Shown: positions 36,987-49,710 of the stretch, piece after piece
How positions within the stretch are numbered: position 1 is the first letter of the stretch
How the letters are laid out: every line of letters begins with the position of its first letter
Assembly: GCA_035578155.1 (NCBI GenBank)
Contig: JAPWDM010000009.1
Span: forward strand, 5,306,001-5,370,000
Source of the DNA: Brachynemurus nebulosus
Lineage: Eukaryota > Arthropoda > Insecta > Neuroptera > Myrmeleontidae
Length of the DNA: 64,000 nt
Direction: 5' to 3'
Made by a program: the position numbers and the translations under genes
The notes under the pieces: model-generated
Database searches by the model: none
The model's input: the letters and a program-made list of their open reading frames with translations, nothing else
What the model was told of the DNA's origin: nothing

Positions 36987-38141
36987 ATTACAATCCTAAA
37001 CAATGGATTTTCGTAAATTTTTTAATGTTAAATCTTATTTATATAATATTTTGATTATTATTAAATATTATATCGAATATCTATATTATACTAAATAACC
37101 CTAACAGTAGTTCCCACAAGCTCACCCATTGCTTTTATCATTAATGACAAGTGACTTTCCATATCGCAAGCCAACTTGGATACGTATACGAGAGATATTT
37201 AAAAGCAAGGGATTATTAAATATGACATTTTAATAATTAATAAAATTGATTTTTGATTTAATATCGTATTAAAATTTTAATGAATCATTACGTTTATTAA
37301 GCTGTGGCAAAAAAAGAAAAAAATGATGTGGTTTTTGCCAAGTTATTCACAGCCTTCGGGATAAAATATATAGGACGTTCAAGTGGATTTTTTATGGCTC
37401 AACATAAAAAGAGATAAATATGTCGTGTAATCTCATTCACTGTTACTATGGGGGTCGATTACGTTAAAATTTAGTTTGCTATCGACCCAAGATATTGGTC
37501 GACCCGACGTGGTTTAAAAATTAAAAGTCGTTAAAGGAATATCAACTTCGTTTTAAAAAATCTTTCTAGCGATATTCCACAAAAAGAGACAAGGATTTCA
37601 TTTGTTTTCCAGCAATTTCCTTAATTATTTGGACATAAATGTTTGAAAGATATTTTTTTAAAACATTGAAGCTTATTTCGATGCAAAATTTCTTCTACTA
37701 CAGACCATTTTCTCTAGTTCAAATTTATTTTAAAATTTTTGGTTGCCTGTATCAACAAAAAATTATTGAAACAACTTAGCCGAAATAATTTCAATAAAGT
37801 ATTCGTAGTAAGTGCGAATATCTCCCTTTTTTCAAATTTCTTGAACCTATAATTAAGAAATTATTTTGGAATTCTTTATCTCCCAAACTGACTTTAAGCA
37901 CAAGAAATGATAAAAGGAACCCTTCCTAAGAACTCTGAATTTAAGACCATATTTTTCTGTTATATATTAATTGAGGTCTTCACCAATACTATTTATCTAC
38001 AAGCCGACTTAACCAAATATAATATGGTTTTTTTTTAACCCATTTCTTAACTCGGTTTAATGAACATTGGTACAACTGTTTCCAACATTTCATAATTTTA
38101 ATAAAAACCTACTTCGAAAGCCGACAATTGTAGCATGCTTC
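36987..38141. other. Gene-free stretch
   Basis: AT-rich. No gene or partnered repeat was recognised. Confidence 0.5.
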
Positions 38142-39027
38142 TTAAGGGGAGGTTTACACGAGAGTCCTAAAAAATTATGTATTTTTCTAGAATTTTTTTC
38201 TCAAGAACGGAAGTAAATATCAATTTCAAATTTTGTACACATATTTATTAGGTATTAAACTATACAAAAAAAAAAAAATTTTCAAGGAAAAATATAAAAA
38301 TTTGTCATTTTATAGATAGTGCAGTGTGATGATCCGAAAATCCAATGCTTTGTTGGCGGACATCCTAGCGCCGGTAATAAACCACCGAAATCCAAAAACA
38401 AAAAAGATTTATAAAATATATGAAGAGTACCGGCACCTCTACCTATAATATCAATCAATTGCTGAAAGAGAAAAAAAATGGCGGATGTTTGAACTTTTGA
38501 TTACGATTTTTATCTTATTTTTCGCTCTTTAAAGTAAACTTAAAAATAAAAAAAATTTTGAAAGTGTATCGAACTTAGGGAGAGGTGCCGAAGAATTGAA
38601 TTATCTTTAAAATAAAAAGGATCCATCGAATAGTTTTTGAGTTATCGTGTCCGCCAGTTCCAAAAATGTAGTTCCAAGATATTATAAAATATATACAAAG
38701 AAACGTATTTTCAAAATAATCATTATTGCGTGAACTACGTTTTTTGATTTTTTTTTTTATAGAAAGCTGGATTCGGTTAATGTGCAAGAATTTTTTTTTT
38801 TAATTATTTTCAGTAAAATCACTTTGGGAACGTATTCTACACATAATTTGCTATCAATTTCGGCAAAAAAAAAATCGATTTTTTTGTCAAATCTCAAGTA
38901 GACCATCCCTTAAATTACTTTCAGCAAAATCACTTTGGGAACATATTCTACACATAATTAGCTACCAATTTCTGCAAAAAAAAAAAAAATCGATTTTTTT
39001 TAACGACTCTCAAGTAAACCTCTCCGT
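38142..39027. mobile_element. TTAA element with duplicated right end
   Basis: The left end TTAAGGGGAGGTTTACACGA at 38142 is matched by two right ends in opposite orientation: CAAGTAGACCATCCCTTAA (38895-38913) and CAAGTAAACCTCTCCGTAA (39011-39029). The last ~112 bases occur twice in tandem (38802-38913 and 38914-39027), each with ATCACTTTGGGAAC. The left end resembles family A (GGGGAGATTCGC), and ATGGCGGATGTTT near 38478 recalls its interior, so it is a divergent relative. There is no transposase. Confidence 0.75.
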
Positions 39028-39029
39028 AA

Positions 39030-41640
39030 CAAAGTTTGATGAAAATTGATTCAACCGTTTCCAGGAAATTCGAGGGTTTCCAAAATAATATTTATTTCAG
39101 GAATTCTAGGAAATAAAATTTCTGGAATTCTTATTTAAGACTTTTGCCAAAAATGAAATTATTAGTTCTCTTTCAAGAAGTTTCGGTTCTTCCTGGGCCA
39201 GACACTTTTACCCCTTTGAATATTTAAATAAAATCAATAATACGAACATGTCTAATAGAAAAAATAACAGCATCGAAATTATTAATTTAGAAAATAAATA
39301 TCTCAACATTCAGACATATATACATTGTATATCATACCATTCAACTATATGCAAAATATATTATTATATCAGCTTATAATATTATTAAATGTGGACAGTG
39401 GATTAGAAATTTACTCTGGCGACATTTTGATCCAGTCCGAAGCTTCGAAGTCTGCACGTCTGTCCGTCCATCCGTTGATTTCGTTCCCTCTTAGGTTCAT
39501 GATGTAGTACATGTTCAATTCAATCTTTTACCCTTTTTGAAATATGTAATTCCTCCTATATTGTACATTCCATCATAGCCAAACTACTCGAATATTCTAA
39601 TATTATTGTTTCCCTTTTCGTCTGATTTCTCATCCCGAATCGCTCGCGCCCAAACCCCGTTGACAATGTCTCTGCATATTTATATATTCAATATACTAAT
39701 AGATTTATTTCTACATATCTATCCTATATTTCTATACCATAGTATTATTTATCTTACGTTCTCATCAAGCGCTATCTTTCTTTCAATAACAAATATTTGT
39801 TTAAATATACCGTCGTGGATATAACTAATGAAGCATGTTGATACCGTGAAATTATTTGTTGGCATATAGACCAATGAACACTATTATGTTATAGTGAATA
39901 GACAGTGCGTAAAGCCAATTTGTAGACTACTCCACTGAAGTACTTACCGAGGTGTGTTATGAGAAACATAATATGTTGTTTACTATTTAATAAACAGGAC
40001 CATATTTATTGCAAGACATAATTTGCAAACATACCATTCTCTATAAGATGATGTTTAAATAATGCATAGGATGTCACATTTAAAAAAAAAAAAAACCGCT
40101 TCGAAAAAACTTACACTCCGCTGTAGGAGAATTTGATTCTAAGAATTCCTGTATCCCCACTTGTGCTTAGTAATCGATCGCTGTAACTCGCACTTCCCCT
40201 ACTTTTTAAGCATGGGAGTGTGTACCTATTTTTAATCAAATTGCACGGACGTTTAGTACAGTATTATCATATTTTTAATAAATACATTTACTAATATCTT
40301 CTAAATGCGTTCTATAGATTGTGTGATAGGAGTTTAAACGATATTATTCACGCATATTTTCTATAAAAAAAAAATTTTAAAATCCTTTGTAGAAATTGTA
40401 AATAATATTGTTAGCCAAACAAAGTTTGTAATATAATCCGCGCGATTAACGAACAAAATTTGGTTTGGTCAACTGCACATGTATTATGTAAACACGGACC
40501 TTTATGAGTTGCACTAATCATACGCTTGCTAGCTTATTATTAAACATCAACACCAATGTTCCGGTCTCATAACGAGAAACTGAAATGAATTTTTTTCGGT
40601 CATGGAGAGGGAATGTTTACAATAGAAATAAAATCGATTCGACTGTATTTTGTACAATCAGAAAAATTGTTTTGTAAACGTCTTTTGTGACAAAATTTTA
40701 TTAACTGTCATTTTTGAATTCTACATAGTTATCATTATCAGAAACTGTGAAAAATAAACTCAAACAAACTTTTTTACAAGATATACATATAGTTTTAGTA
40801 TCAATTTCAATCAAATTATAAAATGTGTTGTATTATTTGTATACACTACTGTACATCTAATTGTATTACGTCGACTGGTTCATGAATATGCAAATCCTGA
40901 TTTAGTGGTTTACCGAAAAACCAAAGAGAGAATATTCAAAGAGTTAGTTAGCGATCGTCATTGCCGAATACTTTTTCATCTTTCGACATATCCCAGTCAG
41001 CTGATCATATTAAATACATATATAGCGGAATAGTCTCCACATCAGAGTATATATTGGTTTAAAATATAATATAAATAATATAATATAATTTCGTAAATCA
41101 TTTCATTTTGACATTTTATTCCACATAGAGTGTGATCAAAAAGTTTATTAGCAGTACAGATACTGAATCAAAGTTTAATTCCTTTTACTCGTACCATAAA
41201 AATACAATTATTGTAACCGGTACTAAAGATCAGAATGGTGTGATCAAGAGTTTTGGATTTTAACTGAAAGTTGCGATATAGACCTGGAAAAAATCCGGGA
41301 ATTTGGAAACTTTTTTTTGAAATCGTTAAAATTTGGCCAATATACCTAAACAGAAATAAATTTTTTTCAAATGAAAATTGAATTCCAGAAGGTTTAGTCA
41401 TCAATTTGAAGAAATCTAATTATTTCTCAATGTATACAAACGACAATACATAACTTATCTTTAATTGCCTATATTTCTAAAAAAAGGTAAGTCTATTTTG
41501 ATGATTAAGAATAATATATCTGCTTATAAAAAACTCATTAAATAATTCAGTTTCTATGAAAGGAATTGCTGATTTTAGTTGAGCAATTTTGAAGAAATTT
41601 TGAAAGACAAAGACAGAAGATAGAAAGCAAGACAATTTTG
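39030..41640. other. Gene-free AT-rich stretch
   Basis: This is the largest segment in which I see neither gene nor partnered repeat. Frames of 60-78 codons have no domain. Confidence 0.5.
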
Positions 41641-42010
41641 GTGAGGGGCGACACTATGGTCCTAGTGACTGCCAAGTAACGTTAGCTTTTGTAAACCATC
41701 CTGACCTGCCAGACCTGCAGTTATTACGAGGGGAGAGGAGGCAAACTTTGCTGTTGGCGCCCTACCCGGGAAAAATGACAAAAGCAACATTTTGGCACGC
41801 CAGTATTTTTTAACTTTTTCCTTTTCTTTTTTTCCCCGCAAAAATTTTGTGGCAAGCGCTTTTGGCGCCCTTAAAAACCTGCGGGGGGGGGGGCATGTGT
41901 CAACCATAATGATATTAATATATTTAGTATTAGTAATGATATTACACCAGAAAATTGAAGTGTTAAAGGCATAAAGATGGAAGTAGTTTTGGCGAAACTT
42001 GGGCACACCC
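41641..42010. other. GC-skewed segment, possible decayed transposon
   Basis: GGCGCCC occurs twice (about 41756 and 41864), with a run of G near 41882-41892 and GACCTGCCAGACCTGC near 41702. The layout recalls GC-rich hAT MITE ends like those at 27.4 and 33.9 kb, but I could not define borders. The 114-codon minus frame (41662-42006), one of the longest in the window, reads through this GC-rich repeat-like sequence and shows no known domain. Confidence 0.3.
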
Positions 42011-43294
42011 TTCGAACCAGTGTTTCCTAGAAAAATATTTAACGAAATTGTTTAGTTATATAAAAATCTTCGATACACAATTAAAATCAACTTAATACAT
42101 TTAAACGACAATTCCATATACCGACTCTTCCACATATATATCCATATTTATATTTTGTGGTAAAGTATTTTGGGGATGGAGGGAAATGCTTGGAAACGTT
42201 GACCAAAGTAGATTGTGGTGTTTCATATCATTCATTATTTTTTATTTGATTGAACGTTTGTTATTTTTTGTCGAGAGACGACGTAGCTTTGGCAGGAGTG
42301 GGAAGGGATGGCAGGGCCAGGACCTCTTCCCCCTCGCACGGGCATGAATTTACATGTGAAGAAACTACGGATTGTGTGACTACGGAACGGACAGGATATT
42401 TTTTATTAGGGAGAATCATATCGGTCCACAAGGATATCTATATATCGCATATGATTATTATTGATGGTAATCCCTTAAAAAACTGAAATATTATTATCCT
42501 TTACTGACTTATTATACACATATCCTGGCCTCACACTCTTGCCGGGTGAATCTCTTTATATATTTGTTTTGATATGTGAAATTTTTTATCATTTCGCCAA
42601 TTTAAAATGTTAAGTATTATTTTTTTTTTAGTTCAAATGTGAAAATAATTTGATATTTCAATTTTTTTTTTCAATGCCATTCAAAAGAAAATTATGAAAA
42701 ATTTGTCAACATTTAATTGAAAGTTTGACAATTTTTATTTTTGAAACTTTAAATTGATATAATTTAATTCATGTGATTTTAAGTCCCATAAGAGTATTGT
42801 CTAGTTTTTTCACTTTTGCCGGGACAAAAAAAGTTAGGATCAATTTTATCCATTTTATTGTAGGTAAATATAATAAAAACTTTTATTATTAAATTTAAAT
42901 GATTTCAAAACCATAGTAACGAAATATTAAATAATAATATGAATTATACCAACTTATTTTATTCGTTGAGTAGTGTATTACACTCCAGTTTAATAAAATT
43001 GATCGATTTAACGAGAAGAGTTGTTGACCCAAAAACAATTTAGCTTGTGTTTTTGCTAGTTGACAGTTCTAAAAATTTAGTAAATTTTATATAATAGCAA
43101 ATTTATTCAAAAAAATTTAAACCTGCGCCTTTGAAAAATGGGGAACATTTAAACTTTTGCTATATTCTAATGAAAAATAGTCTTAAAAATATAAAATTAG
43201 TACCTAGATAAATCGATTTAAATATAAGTACGAAGTTTTACGTTGTTGGAAAAAAAATCTGGAATAAAAATGAATTATTTACTTAAAATCTGAC
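42011..43294. other. Stretch with a GC-richer island
   Basis: 42270-42400 is markedly richer in G and C than its flanks, with CGAGAGACGACGTAGC and CCCCCTCGCACGGGC. It overlaps a 78-codon plus frame (42250-42486) that I do not recognise. An exon cannot be excluded, but no splice pair or homology supports it. Confidence 0.25.
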
Positions 43295-43710
43295 AATGGG
43301 TCTATTGAATAAAAATAAGTATTCACTTTTACTTCCTATTTTTTAAGTTCTTGCTTAAATAAAAACATAAGTGATTACTTAACAAGTGAGTTTACTTACA
43401 AGAAACAGATAATCTAAAATATTTTCCAGTATTTACTCACAATTAGTGTCGAAGTATTTACTTATATAATTCCAGTTAGTACCTACTTTTTTTTAGTTGA
43501 ATAAAACCAAGTAATGACTTAAATCAATAAGTAATTTGACGTTTGTTGTAATTCTCCGAAATCAAATGTTTACTTACAAGTAAAATAGTTAAATGTTTAA
43601 ATTTTTTAAACGAAATAATACCTTATACTTAAAAGTAAGTATTCACTTCTCTACATAAGTAACCACCTAATAAGGTTTTACTTTCTTTTTTTTTATTCAA
43701 TAGACCCATT
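43295..43710. mobile_element. AATGGGTC MITE, 416 bp
   Basis: The inverted ends AATGGGTCTATTGAATAAAA (43295) and its exact complement (ending 43710) flank a middle full of short mirror motifs such as AAGTGATTACTT. ATCTGAC before the left end and ATCTGAT after the right end suggest a 7-base target duplication with one change. There is no protein. Confidence 0.8.
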
Positions 43711-44394
43711 ATCTGATAATGTCACATTAAATAAAGCGTGACGAAAAAAAGGTCCCAAATAATTTTTACAATTTGTAGAGAAAAATCAGACTGTACAAAT
43801 TTTAAGTGATCTAATCAATTACATTTTCTATTTGACTTCAACACAGTAACAACGAATAGAACACTTAGGTTAGTGTTGGAAATTTAATAAAATTTCGGTG
43901 AAAAATTCAATAGATAAAGAAAATGTAAGATTGAAAATTCCAAACACGTACAATTGCTATTGTCAAGTCAATATATACTTAGGTATATAGAAGAACTAAC
44001 AATGTGTACGGCACTTGTTAAATTTCTAAGAGAAACTGAAAGTTTAAAACCGCTTAAATTGATTCTAGGTAATTTCTAAGTACTGATATTGTTTTGAAAA
44101 ACTATCCCCGCTGTGTATAGAATGTAATATAAGAATACACTGGTGTACAAAAATATCAAAACACACAAAATGATATAGAAACGTTTTCAAAGACGACCTC
44201 TTCAACCAAGTTAAAAAAAAACTTACCCCGTTGATGTCATTTAATCCTTAAGACGTCACATTTAATTGTCTTATCAAAAAATCAGACTTCTCTGATTTTT
44301 TAATGGAAACGAAAGCAAACAAAATAATATTTGACTAGAAGAACAGAAAATTAAGAACAAAAATACCCCCTGTCTAATTTTTTCTCGTTTTTCA
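43711..44394. other. Gene-free stretch
   Basis: TACACTGGTGTACAAAAATA near 44137 resembles one end of a Tc1-like element, but no opposite end was found. Confidence 0.4.
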
Positions 44395-44710
44395 GTTTTT
44401 CTCGAAAACCCGTTACATCGGACAATGGTTCAAAAACGTATCTTATGTGATAGTGTAAAAAAATTTTGAAAAACTTTTCAATTTTTTGGCAAATTTTTGT
44501 AAAAAACATATTTTTTGAGGTTGCTGGCATCGCACGTGCTTAGCTGAAGAACTCATCCAAGATTTTTGGACTTCCAACGTTTTCACCAAATTTCATAAAA
44601 ATCGAAAATTATTTTGTGAATATTAGTGAATATTATTTTTAGTTTCCAGGGTCCATAGTCCCGGGCTCAAGTCGCGCCATGACAGTGGCTGTAATAGCTG
44701 ATTTTCGATT
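44395..44710 (+). mobile_element. Family X copy 5, degenerate, no (TA)n
   Basis: Family X blocks in order are TTTTTCTCGAAAAC, then CTGGCATCGCACGTGCTTAG, then GGACTTCCAACGTTTTCACC, then TTAGTGAATATTA, then CCCGGGCTCAAGTCGCGCCA. The TA array is absent and the right terminus is lost where a family Y unit begins. Confidence 0.7.
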
Positions 44711-44734
44711 CGAAGATTCGAAGCTAAGAAAACT

Positions 44735-44910
44735 ATTTAACTAGCTTAAACAGAGAAAAAGTGAAAAATCTAAGCCAACGACGATAATGAAAATAAACTT
44801 ATCTAGAAATTTCGCGCTTTTTTCGCGCTCAGTATAACTACTGTTCAAATTTTTCCAACGCCTATAATTTTCCGGAAAATCGGAGAAAACTATTTTAGGT
44901 TTAAGAAAGT
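44735..44910. repeat. Family Y repeat unit
   Basis: The blocks GAGAAAAAGTGAAAAATCTA, then CGACGATAATG, then ATTTCGCGC twice, then CCAACGCCTATAATTTTCCG match the unit pair at 52196-52385. Confidence 0.65.
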
Positions 44911-46236
44911 GAGCTATTTGTGAGGAAACTAGATTTAACACCTTAGTTCTAGGAATACAAACACAATGTTAGGAGATCATTCTTTCAATTTCTGATAAAA
45001 CTAAGAAACTACAGAATTGAAATCGGCTTTACAATTTCCTTAAGGGAATTAAAAATTTCATGAACTGATTTTGCCATTTGAACTACAAAAGCAAGAATCT
45101 AAATCCAGTTTAGTACGTAAATTCCCTCTCGCTAAATCAAATTTCAGTCATTTCGATCAAATATGATGTCGTTCAAAGCCATAAAAATTTTTTGAAACCT
45201 GAGAATTGCTAACTTAAACACCGATCAGGGACTAAAATTTCAAGCTAAAAATAGATTTTAAGGTCACAATTTTCATATTTTTGAAAAACTAAAGGTGCAA
45301 AATTATAAATACTACTGTACTTTTCGATACGACTATCTACACCTATCTCATTCACTTTCTTTCATTTCTCCATCTCCGTTTCACTTACTCACCTATACAC
45401 AGGAGCTACTTTTGTCGTTCCTATACTGCCGTGCTTTTATTTTTATCTAATGTGATATAACTTAATATAGAGAATTACTTTATTGCCACGTTTTCCTTGA
45501 AACTATTTAAAAATTAACTATTTTCCTGTTCGCTGTTTAAGAATTCTTTTGAAAATCTCTTTCCCCGACAAATAACAGTAAAATATTTATTTATTTACGT
45601 TGTGTTTTAAAATTAATTTAAGATCAAAGATAGCATAGTAAAATATTACTTATAGAGAAAAACTAAATCGCAAAGTTTTTCAATTTTCACAAGTTTTTCT
45701 TGCTGTGATTTTTTAAAATCAGTTTTTTTTTCTACGTTAAAGAATGTTTTTTTATGAAATAAAAGTTTTGTATAGAAATTATTTAATGAAAATTCTAGTT
45801 TAGAAAATATTTTTCCAGTGGAATGTTGTTTGTGGATGGTACGCGTGGTGACATCTCTCGTACGGTGCGGCAACTAGTGAAATCAATAAAAGTATTATAT
45901 GCATACGTTTTGAGATTATATTATGTAGGTACATATATAAAATTGTACTTAGATTCAACATGTTGCAATGCTACGAAATTTTAAATTTTTATAAATATTG
46001 AAATAGGTAATTGTGAGTGTTGGTAAAATAAATTTGAAGCCAAAGTTTAGATAATTGTTTCATCCAAATTAGCCAAATAGTAGCACGTACGAGTCGTAAA
46101 GTCTCTTTAGAACTGATACTTTATAAATTCGATTTTTATCGCCGGAAATATTCTTAGATAATCTAAATAGGCCAAAAATCGACATAAATTAGACCGGGTG
46201 TGAAGTGAATTTCTCGAACTGCGTTTAATCGTCAAA
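44911..46236. other. Gene-free stretch
   Basis: AT-rich. The 75-codon minus frame at 45646-45873 is unrecognised. No gene is supported. Confidence 0.5.
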
Positions 46237-46238
46237 TA

Positions 46239-47498
46239 CAGGCATCCCCCGAAGAACACGGTACTCGAAGAACACGGGTTTCAAAGAACACGGGTACCCT
46301 TCCCCCGAATTACACGGTTTCAAACAACACGATTTTGTACATATTATATATTTGATATAAAGTTTCATCAGTCCTCAATGTAGGCGAATATGTATATCAA
46401 ATGTTGATTCGATTTACACGAATAAAAATCATGTAAATTGAATCTGTCATTATAAAAGAAAAATGCTGGAAATAAAAACTACTAAAATTTTTGAGAATTT
46501 TATAGTAGAAATGATAACGAATATGTTAAAATTTACATTATTAAATTCTGAAAATTAATGTCGTTATTTTCGACATCGATAATTTTCGATAACAAAAAGT
46601 AGGTTTCGACAGTCGCAATATGTTCGGAGTACCCATAACTTGCTTCGCTTAAGCCTTCAAAAATTTCGTTATTTTTTCGCTACGACGCACCGTTTAGAAG
46701 ATATTTACGATCAAAAGTTTACGTTTGCGAAAGGAATCGAAAACTAATTTTTTCGAAAATATTCTATTAGTGACTAAATCAATGGGACTAACAAAGCCTA
46801 AATTAACCAATTATAACCAATCTATGATAAGTTAGGCGGTATCGATAATTTTCGATAACGAAAAGTAGGTTTTAACAGTCGCAATATGTTTCGAATACCC
46901 ACAACTTGCTTCGCTTAAGCCTTCAAAAATTTCGTTATTTTTTGGCTACGACGGGATATTTACGATCAAAGGTTTACGTTTACGAAAAGTATCGAAAATT
47001 AATTTTTTCGAAAATATTCTATTGGTGACCAAATCAGAGGGACTAATAGAGCTTAAATTAAACAATTATAACTAATTTATGATGAGTAGTTCGTTATCGA
47101 TAATTTTCGATAACGAAAAGTAGGTTTTAACAGCCGCAATATGTTTCGAATATCCACAACTTGCTTCGCTTAAACCTTCAAATATTTCGTTATTTTTGAG
47201 CTACGATGCACCGGTTACGAGATGCTTAGGATCTAGGTTTTCAGTAAATTTTTATGATAGACCGACTTCAGAGCTAATGAATGCTCAATTCCATTCTATT
47301 TTAATCGAAATAAATACGCATTGCATACAAATATATATGTAAGTATGTAATTCAAATTTCGTTGCGTTATTTCTTTAAAATTTTTTATATTTTTTTATTT
47401 TCACACTTGTAATAAAAAATGCCTATCTTTTGAAGTTTTAAACAACACGGTTTCCAAGAACACGGAACCAATTAATCGTGTTCTTCGGGGGATTGCTG
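46239..47498. mobile_element. pogo/Tigger-type element, non-autonomous
   Basis: TA flanks CAGGCATCCCCCGAAGAACA on the left (TA 46237-46238) and the inverted TTCTTCGGGGGATTGCTG on the right (TA 47499-47500). CAGGCATMCC-type ends with a TA target are typical of Tigger/pogo elements. Next to each end are several AAGAACACGG or CAACACGG units, likely binding-site repeats. The interior is not transposase but an array of tandem units (46574-47250). Confidence 0.85.
46574..47250. repeat. Tandem array, two and a half ~260-bp units
   Basis: Units start near 46574, 46843 and 47097, each with CGATAATTTTCGATAAC, then AGTAGGTTT, then AACTTGCTTCGCTTAA and the block ATTTCGTTATTTTT. The third is cut short. 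Each carries the GACGCACCGTTT motif or a variant, linking it to the repeat at 1-800. Confidence 0.8.
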
Positions 47499-47500
47499 TA

Positions 47501-48640
47501 TTATCAACAATAATTGCGAATATAAACACTCACACACGCCTCATTAAAATTAGGTCCTTTATTTAGTTATAAATTTTGGTATTTTTCTATTTAGTTCATG
47601 TTGCAACTTTTTCGATCATGAAATAAGATTGATTCCTAAATGTCCAAATTAAAATCACGACTTGAAAATAATTTTCTTTAAAATGTTTTAATTCTTTCTG
47701 CGGCCGTCTACAAAAATTTGATACTCTTAGACCGGACTTAGCTTCCAGCTTAATTTTGTAAACTTTCTAATAACATAATCTCTTACCGATTTTTGTAGAA
47801 GAGGATACAACTTTGGGCTTATGATGATGCTAGCAAAAAAAATCTGAGAACCTCTACCCTAAGAAAACAGTCTGATAGATAGAAATAGTATGCTAAGAAA
47901 TGAGGTGGGTGGCACCTGGATTAACGTACACTGATCCTAAGGAAAAAATTACCAAAAAATGTATTTGTCGAAAAACTAAATTTTCATAATCTTTATATTT
48001 TTCAAAAAGCCTCAAGTGAGACTCTTTTTTCATAAGACTCTTAAGAATTGTTACTTTTAGTATTAAAAGTTTAAATTAGCTATTATACAAAAAGATACAC
48101 ATAACCTCACAATTACATTTGTAAACAGAAAAAAAATAAATATTTTATCAATAATCAATTATTCTATGTTGATAATGTGATAATAGCCAATACACAATAC
48201 ACCTAGACCTAATAAAATATTCCCCCAATATTCTTGTAACCTATAATCAACACCAATCTACCGGCCTGTACGATCATCATGTTACTGGCCCCCCCTCCCT
48301 TCGAACACCTTCCCCCACCCCTGCCCAAGCCATTTTCATGCACCCTCCATCAATTTATTTGTTGTTATCGCATCAAAAAAAAAAATAATATAAAATACAA
48401 TTATGTTTAGTAATATCTAAATGAGAGATCGATCTATTTTGACAGACAAGTGACAACTACCTCGCTATATATAATGTGGACTCACTACAAGGCGCGGGGG
48501 GGAGGAATTATGTAGTTTGTGTGAGCTGTTTATTTTAAATGTGGCCTAAGTCCATTTATTGTCGAAAAAATAGTAGGTATTTGATGATTATAAATGGACC
48601 TAATTATCTTTCAAATTTAATAAGATTGTTTTTTTTTTTT
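47501..48640. other. Gene-free stretch
   Basis: A C-rich patch lies near 48289-48330 (CCCCCCTCCCTTCG and CCCCCACCCC). No gene is supported. Confidence 0.5.
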
Positions 48641-48649
48641 TTAAATTTT

Positions 48650-48775
48650 TGAAAAGACCGAAGCCCCTTGATATCTATTCCTGTCTGGTAAACCGTGAGT
48701 TCGAGACCAACTGGGGTCATCACCAGTATGACCTTAGCTGTTACGAATTTACCTATAAATAAAAATTAAAAAAAT
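48650..48775 (+). mobile_element. Possible tRNA-derived SINE fragment
   Basis: A box B-like core, GTGAGTTCGAGACCAAC (about 48697-48713), lies in a T-arm-like context and is followed by a TAAATAAAAATTAAAAAAAT tail. The A box and D arm are not recognisable, so it would be a 5'-truncated copy. Confidence 0.35.
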
Positions 48776-49472
48776 TGTATAGTTTAACACTCTTAAAATT
48801 AAACTTAAGTCACTTTCAAAATAAAATTCACTTTATCAGTCAGCAAATTTTTTGTATATAACAAAATCTTAGTGATTTTAAATATATTAGTTAGCATTTG
48901 TTTAAACGTAGAAACAAGACTTTATGAAAATGAACTTGAACCACTTTAAAAATAACCGGCTCATATAAATAGGCAGTTGATAGACGGATGATTAGACGAA
49001 TAAAATAATTGTCGTGATAAAATGAGAATCGGTCGGGGTGGTATCACCAATCGGTTGCATGTTGCACGCGAACTGATCAATTTTATAATATCAACTATAG
49101 GAGCATATACCCTATAATATATTTGTGTGGTATTATTGTTTGACCCCGGTCAAATAGTATAGATGATAAAAAATCGAACTTATTTAACCCCGCATCAAAG
49201 ATTTACTTCAATAACGATACAACTGCAAAAATTTGTATTTAGTCAACTGAAGGTATATGAAATTAATTTTGCATAACCACAAAACATGGATTGGTTTCCG
49301 TTACTGTCAGTTTCCGTCTCCACTCCGGCACTACTGTAGATCAGAAAATGTAATCAAATGTGTAAATATCCTGCATATGATAGATTAATCAGGTTCTGTG
49401 TCCTCGACGGCGCTGAAATATCTACGAAACCAATGCAATGGTGTTTGGTTAAATATGTCGTCACCTACCGAT
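48776..49472. other. Gene-free stretch
   Basis: No gene or partnered repeat. On the minus strand 49387-49470 a short frame reads through TPLHW, but is cut by the MITE that follows. Confidence 0.45.
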
Positions 49473-49475
49473 ATA

Positions 49476-49615
49476 CAGGGTGTCAGAGAAATAAGTCTTA
49501 ATATTTTGAGGGGTGACTCATGGCACCCTGTAAACACTAAAACCGCAGGAATTTTTTCGGAATTAACAGTCGCGTCACCCCTCAAAAGGATAAGAGTTAT
49601 TTCCTTTACATCCTG
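49476..49615. mobile_element. CAGGGTG MITE, 140 bp, complete
   Basis: TA flanks both ends. The left CAGGGTGTCAGAGAAATAAG and the complement of the right end (CAGGATGTAAAGGAAATAAC) are inverted, and the next blocks TTGAGGGGTGAC and GTCACCCCTCAA pair exactly. The element folds into one hairpin. A truncated relative lies at 19532. The (TA)n array next to it begins a few bases after the right end. Confidence 0.85.
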
Positions 49616-49621
49616 TATATA

Positions 49622-49628
<7 letters not shown>

Positions 49629-49707
<79 letters not shown>
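49629..49707. repeat. (TA)n microsatellite beside the CAGGGTG MITE
   Basis: An uninterrupted TA array of about 79 bases. Unlike the other long arrays here it is not inside family X. Confidence 0.9.

Positions 49708-49710
<3 letters not shown>

Noticed and set aside
41662..42006. 114-codon minus frame
   Set aside because: No domain recognised; it runs over G/C homopolymers and GGCGCCC repeats typical of decayed MITE ends.
42250..42486. 78-codon plus frame in a GC-richer island
   Set aside because: The island is real but the peptide matches nothing I know and has no splice or start support.
49385..49585. 66-codon minus frame containing TPLHW, an ankyrin-like word
   Set aside because: Five residues are too little evidence, and most of the frame is the CAGGGTG MITE.
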